A stretch of DNA of 64,000 bases, from NCBI GenBank assembly GCA_014656175.1, contig BNBX01000006.1:62001-126000 (forward strand). The letters are read 5' to 3'. Below the pieces are notes generated by a model, which saw only the letters and a program-made list of their open reading frames with translations, ran no database searches and was not told the DNA's origin. Origin of the DNA: Streptomyces werraensis. Its GTDB lineage: Bacteria > Actinomycetota > Actinomycetes > Streptomycetales > Streptomycetaceae. The position numbers and the translations under genes were made by a program. Positions 34,673-44,007 of the stretch are shown here, one piece after another (positions within the stretch are counted from its first letter, which is position 1; each line of letters starts with the position of its first letter).

Positions 34673-35620
34673 TCAGGACTGTGCGTCGGACGCACGCTCC
34701 GGGGCCGGCGTGGCGCCGTCGGGCGCGGTGTAGAACACCGAGGTGCCCTGCTTGCTGCGCTGGGCCTGGTTGCGCGCGACCAGGCCCTCCAGGGTGGAAC
34801 GGACCACCGTGACCTTGATGGTGCGTCCGGGATGCGCCTGGCCCAGCGCCGTGGCGACCTCCGCCGCCGAGCGGGGCTCCTTCTGCTCGTCCAGGTGCCG
34901 GCGGACCAGGTCGACCAACTTCGGCGCGTCGCCCCGGGCGGACTCCGCGGCCTTCGCCGGAGCCTTGCGCGGCCCCTTCACCGCGGACGTCTTCCCGGCG
35001 GGCTCGGGGGTGGCGGGCTTGCGCGAGGCCCTGGCTCCGGTGGACCTCGCCGATCCGGCGGGCTTCGACGCGCCCGCCTTCGCCGGGCCACCGGACTTGG
35101 CGGCACCCGCGGTCTTGGCGGCACCGGCCTTCGCCGAGCCGCCCGTCTTCGGCGACGAGGTGCTCTTGCCGGCGCCGCCCGCCGGCACCTTCTTCCGCTC
35201 CCGCTTCGGCTTCTCCGCCCCGGGCTTCACACCACTGCGCCTGCGCGGCGCGGGCACGGTCGCGCCCCCGGACACGGCGGTGTCCTCCGACGACCCGGCG
35301 GACTCCTCCGTCGAGGGCTCGGTGACCACGGCGGGCGCGGCGACCCCGGTGTCCCCGGAGGCGACCGCGGTGTCCCCGGAGCCCTCCGCCGCAGCAACGG
35401 CGTCCGCCGCGGATCCCGCGGAACCCGCCGCCAGATCCAGCGCCTGCTGCATCTTCACCAGCAGCGCGTGGTCCCGTCGAAGCGCGGCCAACTGCTGCTG
35501 CAGCTCGGCGATCTGGGCGCCGACGCGCTCCTGCTCCTTGGCGTTGCGCTCGAGGTCGCTCGCGACCTGGGCGACGTACTGCGACGTGAGATCGGTGGCG
35601 ACGGTGGAGTGGTCGGACAT
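34673..35620 (-). CDS. Coiled-coil protein with histone-like basic linker and C-terminal winged helix
   Basis: 315 residues from the ATG at 35620 with GAAAGGACACC upstream. Residues about 10-60 are a heptad-type coiled coil (LERNAKEQERVGAQIAELQQ, then LAALRRDHALLVKMQQAL). About 65-230 is a low-complexity Ala/Gly/Lys/Pro linker with repeated AKxAGAAKSGG units, like the tails of histone H1-type proteins. About 240-305 form a predicted winged helix (KLVDLVRRHLDEQ, SAAEVATALG, TIKVTVVRSTLEGLVARN). The combination suggests an oligomeric DNA-binding or nucleoid protein. I do not recognise a named family. Confidence 0.75.
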   Translation of the reverse strand: MSDHSTVATDLTSQYVAQVASDLERNAKEQERVGAQIAELQQQLAALRRDHALLVKMQQALDLAAGSAGSAADAVAAAEGSGDTAVASGDTGVAAPAVVTEPSTEESAGSSEDTAVSGGATVPAPRRRSGVKPGAEKPKRERKKVPAGGAGKSTSSPKTGGSAKAGAAKTAGAAKSGGPAKAGASKPAGSARSTGARASRKPATPEPAGKTSAVKGPRKAPAKAAESARGDAPKLVDLVRRHLDEQKEPRSAAEVATALGQAHPGRTIKVTVVRSTLEGLVARNQAQRSKQGTSVFYTAPDGATPAPERASDAQS

Positions 35621-35937
35621 GAAGGTGTCCTTTCGTCGTGTGGTCTGCCGGTGGCCAGTCATGGTACGGCCGGGCGGGGTTGACCGATTCTCCTCCGCGG
35701 ACTCCCGGAGAGGTGCGCGGTTGACGCCCGTGGCGCGCGAGGTGCCCCGGTTCTCTGCCGGACGCTGTGTCCACGGCATTGACAAGTGATGCGCCAACCG
35801 GAAACTTCAATGCGAGAGCCGCAAGAAATGAACGACGTCCCGCAAATATCGCATCGGGCGTCGGCAATCCTCGGCAGGGGCATCGGGCTGCCCGGGTGGC
35901 CGCGCGCCCTCAGCACCCGCCGTGGAACGAGGACTTC
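35621..35937. promoter_or_regulatory. 317-base divergent promoter region
   Basis: Lies between the coiled-coil gene (minus) and the glucanase gene (plus). The part from about 35775 to 35860 is AT-richer than the surroundings. TTGACA at 35779-35784 is a perfect -35; a -10 at normal spacing is poor. No coding sequence is credible here. Confidence 0.4.
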
Positions 35938-38900
35938 ATGAGACGCACGCGTTTCGGCCTGCGTACGATCACCGGCCTGCTCCTGGCCGGCCTGGTCGCC
36001 GCCGGTCTCTCACCCGGTACGGCCGGCGCCGCCGCGAAGGCGGTCCGCGGACCCGACCTGGCGCTCGGCAGGAGCGTCACGGTCACCGGGTCCCATCCCG
36101 AGTACCCCGCGACCAATCTGACCGACGGAAGCCAACTCACGTACTGGGAGGGACCCTTGGGCTCCTTCCCGCAGTCCGTCCGCCTCGATCTGGGCGGCAC
36201 GGTCCGCGTCGACGAGGTCGTGCTGAAGCTGCCGGCCGCCTGGGAGGCGCGCACCCAGACCCTCTCCGTGGAGGGCAGCACCGACGGCTCGTCGTTCACC
36301 GCGCTGTCCGCCTCGGCGGCACACCGCTTCGACCCCGACCGCGCCAACACCGTCACGCTCACCTTCCCGGCCCGCGACGTACGCCATCTCCGCGTCCGCG
36401 TCACCGCCAACACCGGCTGGAACGCCGCGCAGCTGTCCGCGCTCGAGGTGTACGGCGAGGACGGGGGAGGGGGACCGGGTCAGCCACCGGCCGACGGCAC
36501 CGATCTCGCGCTGGGCAAACCGGTGGAGGCGTCCTCCACGATTCACTCCTTCGTGGCAGCCAACGCCAACGACGGGCGCATCGACACCTACTGGGAGTCG
36601 GCCGGTCACCCCGCCACGCTCACCGTCCACCTCGGCGCCGATGCCGACGTCACCGCCGTCGTCGTGAGGCTGAACCCGGCCATGACGTGGGAGCGGCGCA
36701 CCCAGAGCATCGAGATCCTCGGACGTGACCGCTCGTCCGGCGTGTACACCACGCTCAAGGCCCGCGCCGACCACACCTTCGACCCGGCAGGCAACGGCAA
36801 CAGCGTCACCATCCCCGTCACCGCACGCGTCGCCGACATCCAGCTCAAGTTCGGCCATAACTCGGCGGATTACGGCGCCCAGGTAGCCGAGCTGGAGGTC
36901 CGGGGCACGGCCGCACCCAACCCCGACCTGACCGTCACCGCCCTCGACTGGACCCCCGCCGCCCCCACCGAGACGGACCCGGTCACCGTCCGCGCGACCG
37001 TGCGCAACGCCGGCACCGCCCAGTCCGCCGCCGCGACGCTGAACGTCAGCCTGGAGGGCACGGTCGTGGGCAGCGCCCCCGTCTCCGCGCTCGCCCCGGG
37101 CGCCTCCCTCACCGTGTCCGTCGATGCGGGCACCCGCGCCAGGGGCAGTTACACGGTGTCCGCCGTGGCCGACCCCACGGACACCGTCCCCGAGCTGGAC
37201 GAGACGAACAACAGCCGGACCGCGACGGACCGGCTGACCGTCGCGCAGAGTCCCGGCCCCGACCTGGAGGTCACCGGCATCCGCACCAGCCCGGCCACAC
37301 CCGCCGTCGGCGCGCCGGTGTCGTTCACCGTCTCCGTGCACAACCGGGGCACCTCACCCGTCCCCGCCGGCTCGGTCACCCGGCTCACCGTGGCCGGACG
37401 CACCCTCGACGGGACCACCGGGGCGATCGCCGCCGGCGCCACCGCCGAGGTCGCCGTCGCCGGCACCTGGACCGCCACCGCGGGCCCCGCCGTCCTCACC
37501 GCCACCGCGGACGCCACCGGCACGGTCGCCGAGACCGACGAGAACAACAACGTCCTCAGCCGCTCGATCGTCGTCGGCCGCGGCGCCGCCGTCCCGTACA
37601 CCGAGTACGAGGCGGAGGGCGGCGCCTACCGGGGCACCCTGCTGACCGCCGACGCCAAGCGCACCTTCGGCCACACCAACTTCGCCACCGAGTCCTCCGG
37701 CCGTCAGTCCGTCCGCCTCGACTCCACCGGCCAGTACGTGGAGTTCACCTCCACCGGCGCCACCAACTCGATCGTCGTGCGCCACTCCATCCCCGACGCC
37801 CCGGGCGGAGGCGGCACCGAGGCCACCCTCAGCCTCTACGCCGACGGGACGTTCGTGCGGAAGCTCGGCCTCAGCTCCAAGCACAGCTGGCTCTACGGCA
37901 CCACCGACCAGCCCGAGGGGCTCACCAACACCCCTCAGGCCGACGCACGCCGCCTCTTCGACGAGTCCCACGCGCTGCTCTCCGACACCTACCCGGCGGG
38001 GACCGTGTTCCGGCTCCAGCGCGACGCCGACGACCGCGCCGCCTTCTACGTCGTCGACCTGATCGACCTGGAGCAGGTGGCCCCGCCCGCCGAGAGACCC
38101 GCCGGGTGCGTGTCGATCACCGAGTACGGCGCCGTCCCCAACGACGGCATCGACGACACCATCGCCATCCAGCGCGCCGTCACCGCCGACCAGCGGGGCG
38201 AGATCGGCTGCGTGTGGATCCCGGCCGGGCAGTGGCGCCAGGAGCAGAAGATCCTCACCGACGACCCGCTGGACCGCGGCGCGTTCAACCAGGTCGGCAT
38301 CCGCGACGTCACCGTCCGCGGCGCCGGCATGTGGCACTCCCAGCTGTACACCCTCACACCCCCGCACCAGGCGGGCGGCATCAACCACCCGCACGAGGGC
38401 AACTTCGGCTTCGACATCGACGACAACACGAAGATCTCCGACCTCGCCATCTTCGGCTCCGGCACCATCCGGGGCGGCGACGGTGGCGCCGAGGGAGGCG
38501 TCGGCCTGAACGGGCGCTTCGGCAAGAACACCCGCATCAGCAACGTGTGGATCGAGCACGCCAACGTCGGCGTCTGGGTGGGCCGCGACTACTCCAACAT
38601 CCCGGACCTGTGGAACCCGGCCGACGGACTGGAGTTCACCGGCATGCGGATCCGCAACACCTACGCGGACGGCATCAACCTCACCAACGGCAGCCACGAC
38701 TCCACCGTGACGAACTCGTCGTTCCGCAACACCGGCGACGACGCCCTCGCCGTGTGGTCCAGCAAGCACGTCAGGAACCCGGCGACCGACATCGGCCACG
38801 ACAACCACTTCCGCAACAACACCGTCCAACTGCCCTGGCGCGCCAACGGCATCGCGATCTACGGCGGCCACGGCAACACGGTCGAGAACAACCTCGTGTA

Positions 38901-39321
38901 CGACACCATGAACTACCCGGGCATCATGCTGGCCACCGACCACGACCCCACGCCGTTCTCCGGGCAGACCCTGATCGCCGGCAACGGGCTGTACCGCACC
39001 GGCGGCGCCTTCTGGAACGAGGACCAGGAGTTCGGCGCCATCACCCTGTTCGCCCAGGGCTCCGACATCCCCGGCGTGGTCATCCGCGACACCGACATCC
39101 ACGACTCGACGTACGACGGCATCCAGTTCAAGACCGGCGGCGGCGCCATGCCGGACGTGCGGATCTCGGACGTGACCATCAGCAAGTCCAACAACGGCTC
39201 CGGCATTCTCGCCATGGGCGGGGCCCGGGGCAGCGCCACCCTGACGAACGTCACCATCACCGGATCGGCGGAAGGCGACGTGCTGATCGAACCCGGCTCC
39301 ACCTTCGTGATCAACCGGTAG
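35938..39321 (+). CDS. Secreted multidomain GH87-type alpha-1,3-glucanase (mycodextranase-like)
   Basis: 1127 residues from the ATG at 35938. A signal peptide (RRTRFGLRTITGLLLAGLVA) is followed by two discoidin domains (LALGRSVTVTGSHPEYPATN and LALGKPVEASSTIHSFVAAN), each with a YWE motif. Two CARDB-type beta domains (DLTVTALDWTPAAP, DLEVTGIRTSPATP) and a CBM6/35-like module (YEAEGGAYRG...RQSVRLDSTGQYVEF) follow. The C-terminal ~420 residues are a right-handed beta-helix starting CVSITEYGAVPNDGIDDTIAIQ. This modular order resembles Streptomyces GH87 enzymes that cut fungal cell-wall alpha-1,3-glucan. The GH87 call rests on architecture; other beta-helix polysaccharidases remain possible. Confidence 0.8.
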   Translation: MRRTRFGLRTITGLLLAGLVAAGLSPGTAGAAAKAVRGPDLALGRSVTVTGSHPEYPATNLTDGSQLTYWEGPLGSFPQSVRLDLGGTVRVDEVVLKLPAAWEARTQTLSVEGSTDGSSFTALSASAAHRFDPDRANTVTLTFPARDVRHLRVRVTANTGWNAAQLSALEVYGEDGGGGPGQPPADGTDLALGKPVEASSTIHSFVAANANDGRIDTYWESAGHPATLTVHLGADADVTAVVVRLNPAMTWERRTQSIEILGRDRSSGVYTTLKARADHTFDPAGNGNSVTIPVTARVADIQLKFGHNSADYGAQVAELEVRGTAAPNPDLTVTALDWTPAAPTETDPVTVRATVRNAGTAQSAAATLNVSLEGTVVGSAPVSALAPGASLTVSVDAGTRARGSYTVSAVADPTDTVPELDETNNSRTATDRLTVAQSPGPDLEVTGIRTSPATPAVGAPVSFTVSVHNRGTSPVPAGSVTRLTVAGRTLDGTTGAIAAGATAEVAVAGTWTATAGPAVLTATADATGTVAETDENNNVLSRSIVVGRGAAVPYTEYEAEGGAYRGTLLTADAKRTFGHTNFATESSGRQSVRLDSTGQYVEFTSTGATNSIVVRHSIPDAPGGGGTEATLSLYADGTFVRKLGLSSKHSWLYGTTDQPEGLTNTPQADARRLFDESHALLSDTYPAGTVFRLQRDADDRAAFYVVDLIDLEQVAPPAERPAGCVSITEYGAVPNDGIDDTIAIQRAVTADQRGEIGCVWIPAGQWRQEQKILTDDPLDRGAFNQVGIRDVTVRGAGMWHSQLYTLTPPHQAGGINHPHEGNFGFDIDDNTKISDLAIFGSGTIRGGDGGAEGGVGLNGRFGKNTRISNVWIEHANVGVWVGRDYSNIPDLWNPADGLEFTGMRIRNTYADGINLTNGSHDSTVTNSSFRNTGDDALAVWSSKHVRNPATDIGHDNHFRNNTVQLPWRANGIAIYGGHGNTVENNLVYDTMNYPGIMLATDHDPTPFSGQTLIAGNGLYRTGGAFWNEDQEFGAITLFAQGSDIPGVVIRDTDIHDSTYDGIQFKTGGGAMPDVRISDVTISKSNNGSGILAMGGARGSATLTNVTITGSAEGDVLIEPGSTFVINR

Positions 39322-39350
39322 GCGTTCACACGCCGATTGCTCCGTCCGGC

Positions 39351-39381
39351 GGGCCCGCACCCCACGCGAGGGTGCGGGCCC
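39351..39381. terminator. Terminator hairpin after the glucanase gene
   Basis: A perfect 12-bp stem GGGCCCGCACCC/GGGTGCGGGCCC (39351-39362, 39370-39381) with a 7-base loop, 30 bases after the stop. No U-tract. Confidence 0.75.
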
Positions 39382-39517
39382 GTCACCCGCACGGCCCCGC
39401 GCCGGAGGGCGCCCCGTTGCGGGCGCCACCCCCCGCGGGCGGCGCAGACGGGGGACTTCGCGCGGACGCGCGCGGGGAGCCGAGGCGATTACGGGAAGAC
39501 GAAGTCAGGCTGAGTCC

Positions 39518-40384
39518 ATGGCTTCATCGACCGACTGCCCGGACCGTGCGCCCCGCGCCGCGTCCGGCGCCGCCCGGCGGCCGTCCGCCGGGCCCGTCCG
39601 CCTCCGTACCGGGGTGTGGCTGCGGGCCGTCGCCCTCGTCGTCCTCGCCGCCCTCACCGGGTGCGGGGCGGGCAGCGGCACCGGCGCCCGGGACGACCCC
39701 GCCGCCACCGGCACCACCGCGCGCGAGCACCCGTCCGCGACCGCCCCCGTGCCCGGAGCGGCCGGCACCGCACAGGGCCGCCCCGCCACCGAGGCGCCCG
39801 CGGTGATCCCCGGCCTCGGCCCCCGTACCCGGGCGTGGATCCCGGGTGACGCCCGGCAGGTGGTCGTGGTCACCGGACGCGACCGGAACGCCAACCACTC
39901 CCAGGCCGTGCTCCACCGGCACACCGGCACCGGCTGGCAGGCAGGACCGGCGTGGCCCGCCCGCAACGCGCTCCGCGGCTGGACGGACGACCACTGGGCC
40001 GGCGACCTGCGCTCGCCCATCGGCGTCTACAGCCTCTCCGACGCCGGCGGACTGCTCCCCGACCCCGGCACCCGGCTGCCCTACGACCGCTCGGACGGCT
40101 TCGCCGTCAGCGGCACCGGATTCGAAGGCGAGCCGCTGGAGGGGTCCTTCGACTACGTCGTCGCCATCGACTACAACCGCGAACCCGGCACGTCCCCGCT
40201 GGACCTGACCCGGCCGCTGGGCGCCGACCGGGGCGGCGGCATCTGGCTGCACGTCGACCACGACGGCCCCACCCAGGGCTGCGTGAGCCTGAAGGAGCAG
40301 CACATGCGCGACCTGCTGCTCGCCCTCGACCCCGCGCTGCACCCGGTGGTCGTCATGGGCGACGCCGCGTCCCTGCGCGAGTGA
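39518..40384 (+). CDS. L,D-transpeptidase-family (YkuD-like) lipoprotein
   Basis: 288 residues from the ATG at 39518. A long basic leader precedes the hydrophobic segment WLRAVALVVLAALTGC, with lipobox LTGC. About 55-100 is a Pro/Ala/Thr-rich linker. The C-terminal ~170 residues contain the catalytic pattern of YkuD-type enzymes: GIWLHVDHDGPTQGCVSLKE with His and Cys as active residues. Earlier LRSPIGVYSLSDAGGLLPDPG is the substrate-loop region of the family. It should act on peptidoglycan outside the membrane, though some members have other roles. No ribosome site is obvious. Confidence 0.82.
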   Translation: MASSTDCPDRAPRAASGAARRPSAGPVRLRTGVWLRAVALVVLAALTGCGAGSGTGARDDPAATGTTAREHPSATAPVPGAAGTAQGRPATEAPAVIPGLGPRTRAWIPGDARQVVVVTGRDRNANHSQAVLHRHTGTGWQAGPAWPARNALRGWTDDHWAGDLRSPIGVYSLSDAGGLLPDPGTRLPYDRSDGFAVSGTGFEGEPLEGSFDYVVAIDYNREPGTSPLDLTRPLGADRGGGIWLHVDHDGPTQGCVSLKEQHMRDLLLALDPALHPVVVMGDAASLRE

Positions 40385-40400
40385 CCGCCGCCCCGCCGGG

Positions 40401-41855
40401 TCAGGGCGCGATGCCGACCCCGGGGACGCGGCTCCACGCCCTCTCCTGCGCGGCCGTCATCGCCGGCCAGGACGTGCCGCCCGGCCGCGGAAGCACCCGC
40501 GTGGCGTACGAGGCCGGGCGGAATCCGGGGTCGTAGAAGCAGCCGGTGGCGTACACCCGGTCGAACGCCGGGCAGGACGCGGCGACCGACGACGGCGTCG
40601 GCCGCTGCCCGGTGCGCACCCAGCGGTCCAGCGCCGCCAGCGACGTGGCGTACTCGGCGTCGCTCAGCGCGGAGTGCTCGTGCTCACCGGTGAACGTCTG
40701 CACCAGCCACCGGTCGCGGTGCGCGCCCCGCAGCGTGTCCCGGTAGGCCGCCTCGTGCTCCACGAACGCGGTCGGGTCGTCCTTGGCGTGCAGCGTCAGC
40801 ACGGGGATCGCCACCCGCCCGGTGAGGTCGCTGTCGTACGACAGGTCGCGCACGGCCGCCGGGTCGGCGGCGAACCGCTCCACGCCCGCGTTGAGCGCCT
40901 TGTCGTCGTGCGAACCGGAGTAGCGCACCCCGCGGTTGGAGAACGGGTTACGGCCGCCCAGCCGCTCGTGCACGATGTCCCGGAAGGTGAAAACCGAGAA
41001 GCGCAGATGCGACTCCAGCGTCCGCTCCGGGATCCCGGTGACGTTCAGGATGTCGTCCAGGTTCCGCTGCTGGAGGGCGGTGCGCTCCCCGGGCGCCGAC
41101 GCGTACCCGGTGCACTCCTGGAGCCGGGCGCGCAGCCCGGCCGTGGTCAGCGTCGAACCGCGGCGCAGCCCCTGCCACAGCGGGTACTGCTCCTCCTCGG
41201 GCCGGGGCAGGTTGGCGCAGTAGTACTGGTACACCACGCGCAGGTCGACGCGGTGGTCGTAGCCCCGGGAACCGCCGCCCAGCACGCCGTTGGTGAGCAG
41301 CGCCCCGTCGTAGGGACCGCTCCTCCCTGCGTAGGTCTCGACGACCTTGGCGGCCACGTTCCCGCCCCACGACTGGCCGTGCACGTACGTCCGCCGCGGC
41401 GCGCCGAACCGCTCGACGAAGAGCCGCCGGACGTTCTCGGTGTCCGCGGCGGCCATCCGGGTGCCGTAGCCGCCCCTGCGGTACGACGAGCCGGCCCAGG
41501 CGTACCCCTGGTCCACCACCACCCGCCAGCGCCCGAGGTCCTCGACGCCGCGCCCCGGGTCCGACGCGTCGCCCAGGTCGGGGCCGCCGTGGGCGTGCAC
41601 GACGAGCCCGCCGTTCCACCGATCGGGTATCGCGATCGCGTAGTGCGCGCCGTTCGCGTCCGTGCCGGTGTAGCACGTGGCGCCGTCCGGCGGCCCTTCC
41701 GGACAGGCGGCCGGCCGGGGCCCGGTGTCCCGGGCCTGCGCGGCCGGCGCCGGGACGAGGACGCCGGCCAGCGTCCCGGCGAGCAGCAGACCCGCCATGC
41801 GCCGGCGGGAGCGCGTGGAGCGGGGGAGACGGAGGGCATGACGGAATCTGTTCAC
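40401..41855 (-). CDS. Secreted alpha/beta hydrolase
   Basis: 484 residues from the GTG at 41855, preceded by CAGGAGCCGCAC. A signal peptide (RRRMAGLLLAGTLAGVLV, cleavage near AQA) makes it extracellular. The serine nucleophile motif is YVHGQSWGGNVAAK; a likely oxyanion segment is VVHAHGGPDLG. The acid and His are probably in VLTLHAKDDPT and TGEHEHSALSD. Five cysteines are visible in the mature chain (ACPEG, TCYTG, YYCAN, ECTGY, SCPAF and GCFYD give six), consistent with disulfides. Esterase or peptidase activity is possible; the substrate is unknown. It is convergent with the L,D-transpeptidase gene. Confidence 0.82.
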   Translation of the reverse strand: MNRFRHALRLPRSTRSRRRMAGLLLAGTLAGVLVPAPAAQARDTGPRPAACPEGPPDGATCYTGTDANGAHYAIAIPDRWNGGLVVHAHGGPDLGDASDPGRGVEDLGRWRVVVDQGYAWAGSSYRRGGYGTRMAAADTENVRRLFVERFGAPRRTYVHGQSWGGNVAAKVVETYAGRSGPYDGALLTNGVLGGGSRGYDHRVDLRVVYQYYCANLPRPEEEQYPLWQGLRRGSTLTTAGLRARLQECTGYASAPGERTALQQRNLDDILNVTGIPERTLESHLRFSVFTFRDIVHERLGGRNPFSNRGVRYSGSHDDKALNAGVERFAADPAAVRDLSYDSDLTGRVAIPVLTLHAKDDPTAFVEHEAAYRDTLRGAHRDRWLVQTFTGEHEHSALSDAEYATSLAALDRWVRTGQRPTPSSVAASCPAFDRVYATGCFYDPGFRPASYATRVLPRPGGTSWPAMTAAQERAWSRVPGVGIAP

Positions 41856-41999
41856 GGTGCGGCTCCTGGTTCGGCGGCGCGTTGCTGCGCACGGGCGGCG
41901 ATGCTAGGAACGCCGGCCGCCGGACACCACGGGCGGAGCGGTTGCGTTCATACTGTTCTGCCGCAACGGGTCCGCGGGCGCGGACGGTTACCCCGACGT

Positions 42000-43001
42000 T
42001 CAGCCCGCGCGGGGGCCCTCCCCCCGCTGCGGCCGTCCGTGCGGGGCGGACTCGCCCGCCGTCAGATGCTCCAGCACCTCCACCAGTTCCTTGCACGCGT
42101 CCTCCACCGAGCGGCGGGTGTTGTGCTGCTCGGTGATCACCGCGGACAGCAGCAGCGAGGTGAGGGCGGCCGCAGCGTTGAAGGCATGCAGAGTGATCAT
42201 GATGTACACGTCCGACAGCTGATCGAACGGCCCCGTCCCTTCGGTCGCGGCATCCGTCGCCAGAAAGGAGGCGAACAGGGCGCACAGCGTGCTGCCGGGC
42301 AGCTCGAACCGCAGCGCCGCCCAGATCAGCAGCGGATAGACGACGAACAGCAGACTGCCCTGGGCGTGCGTGACGACCGGCACGAGAACCGCCGCGGTCA
42401 CCACCAGAGCCGTCGCCTCCCGCCAGCGCGACCACTGCACGGGTGACCGCACCCGGGGCAGGATCAGCAGCACCGGGGCGATCAGCAGCACCCCCATCGC
42501 GTCGCCCACCCACCAGGGCAGCCACGCCGACCAGAAGGACCCGGCCGGCAGGTCGCCGGAGACGACGAGCAGCCCGGCGGCGATCGTGGAGCTGACCAGC
42601 ATCGCGGCGAAGCCGCCGAGGAACACCAGGCTGAGGCAGTCCCGTAATCGGCCGAGGTCGGTGCGGAACCCGGCCCTGCGCAACAGCCAGTAGGCGCACA
42701 GAGGCGCGGCGGTGCCGGCGAACAGCAGGCCCGGTGAGACCGGGCCCGGGGGCGTGAGGTGGACGATCACCAGCAGTGCGCCGAGGGCGATGCCCGGCCA
42801 GACGCGCGGCCCGAGGATCAGCAGGGACGCGACGGCGATCCCGGTCGGCGGCCAGACGGGGGACACGACCGAGCCGTCGACCCGCAGTTCGTACAGCAGT
42901 CCGAGCCGGCCCCCGGCGTAGTAGCAGGCGGCGACGGCCAGCGTCTGCAGCACGTAGACGGCCGGTGTACGGAGATCCTCGCGAGCCACCACACCTGTCA
43001 T
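42000..43001 (-). CDS. MASE1-domain membrane protein without an output domain
   Basis: 333 residues from the ATG at 43001 (a GTG one codon earlier is also possible). About eight membrane spans fill residues 15-290, in the pattern of the MASE1 integral sensor domain (YYAGGRLGLLYELRVDGSVV, WPPTGIAVASLLILGPRVWPG, WWVGDAMGVLLIAPVLLIL). MASE1 is normally fused to a kinase, GGDEF or phosphatase domain; here only ~40 cytoplasmic residues follow (VEDACKELVEVLEHLTAGES). It lies 52 bases downstream of a PP2C phosphatase on the same strand, which may be the missing output. The signal is unknown. Confidence 0.87.
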   Translation of the reverse strand: MTGVVAREDLRTPAVYVLQTLAVAACYYAGGRLGLLYELRVDGSVVSPVWPPTGIAVASLLILGPRVWPGIALGALLVIVHLTPPGPVSPGLLFAGTAAPLCAYWLLRRAGFRTDLGRLRDCLSLVFLGGFAAMLVSSTIAAGLLVVSGDLPAGSFWSAWLPWWVGDAMGVLLIAPVLLILPRVRSPVQWSRWREATALVVTAAVLVPVVTHAQGSLLFVVYPLLIWAALRFELPGSTLCALFASFLATDAATEGTGPFDQLSDVYIMITLHAFNAAAALTSLLLSAVITEQHNTRRSVEDACKELVEVLEHLTAGESAPHGRPQRGEGPRAG

Positions 43002-43053
43002 CACACACCGAGGCGGCTTCCACGGCGAGGTGGGAGGCGCGCCGCTGTCGGCC

Positions 43054-43881
43054 CTACGGCTGACCGGCGGGCTCGTGCCCGATCACGAGGACCGCCGCGT
43101 CGTCGTCGTGCCCCACCTCGGCCGCCCCCTTGATCACGGCGGCGGCGAGCGCGTCCGCGTCCATACGTGCGACCGCCGCGATGCCCGCGAGCCGCGACAC
43201 CTGCTCAAGACCCTCGTCCAGACGCATCGACGGGCCCTCCACGACGCCGTCGGTGACCATCACGAACACCCCGCCGGAGTCCAGCCGGTACCGCGTCACC
43301 GGGTACACCGCCCCGGACTGCACGCCCAGCGGCGGACCGCCCTCGTCCTCCGTCACGCCGGACCGCCCGTCCGCCGTGGCCCACACGCACGGCAGATGAC
43401 CGGCGCGGGCGCTCTCCAGCAGCCGGGTCTCCGGGTCGAGCCGCATGAAGGTGCAGGTCGCGAACAGGTCCGCGCCCAGCGTCAGCAGCAGCTCGTTCGT
43501 CCGCGCCAGCAGTTCGCCCGGGTCGCTGTCCACGGAGGCGAGCGCCCGCAGCCCGACCCGCACCTGTCCCATGAAGGCGGCCGCCTCGATGGTGTGCCCC
43601 TGCACGTCGCCGATCGACAGGCCGATCCGGCCGTCGGGCATCGTGAACGCGTCGTACCAGTCGCCGCCCACGTTGAGGCCCTGGTTGGCGGGCACGTACC
43701 GCACCGCGAGCCGTACGCCGTCACCGGTCGGCAGTCCCCTCGGCAGCATCCCGCGCTGCAGCGCGACGGCCAGTTCCACCCGCGAGCGCTGCACCTCGGC
43801 CGCCGCACGCGCCTGGGCGGTCAGCGTCCCGAGCCTGGTCAGCAACTCGTCGCCGTGGTCCTTGGAGCCGGTGCGGGACAT
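43054..43881 (-). CDS. SpoIIE-type PP2C phosphatase, minimal form
   Basis: 275 residues from the ATG at 43881; the ribosome site is weak. A short helical lead (TLTAQARAAAEVQRSRVELA) runs straight into the PP2C domain (about 50-270), with LQRGMLPRGLP, GGDWYDAF, GDVQGHT and the terminal HDDDAAVLVI motifs. No sensor domain is present in the chain. It is followed by a MASE1 membrane protein on the same strand, which could supply the sensory half. Substrates would be STAS antagonists, none nearby. Confidence 0.92.
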   Translation of the reverse strand: MSRTGSKDHGDELLTRLGTLTAQARAAAEVQRSRVELAVALQRGMLPRGLPTGDGVRLAVRYVPANQGLNVGGDWYDAFTMPDGRIGLSIGDVQGHTIEAAAFMGQVRVGLRALASVDSDPGELLARTNELLLTLGADLFATCTFMRLDPETRLLESARAGHLPCVWATADGRSGVTEDEGGPPLGVQSGAVYPVTRYRLDSGGVFVMVTDGVVEGPSMRLDEGLEQVSRLAGIAAVARMDADALAAAVIKGAAEVGHDDDAAVLVIGHEPAGQP

Positions 43882-44007
43882 GGATCACTCACTCGGGCCG
43901 GGCACTCCGGGTCCGCCCCGGCAGGGACAAACCATATGAAAGCAACATTCACCAGGATGATAGACAGAACGCGTTTGGCCGGGCCAGTCGGTGTGAAGGC
44001 TGGCCGC

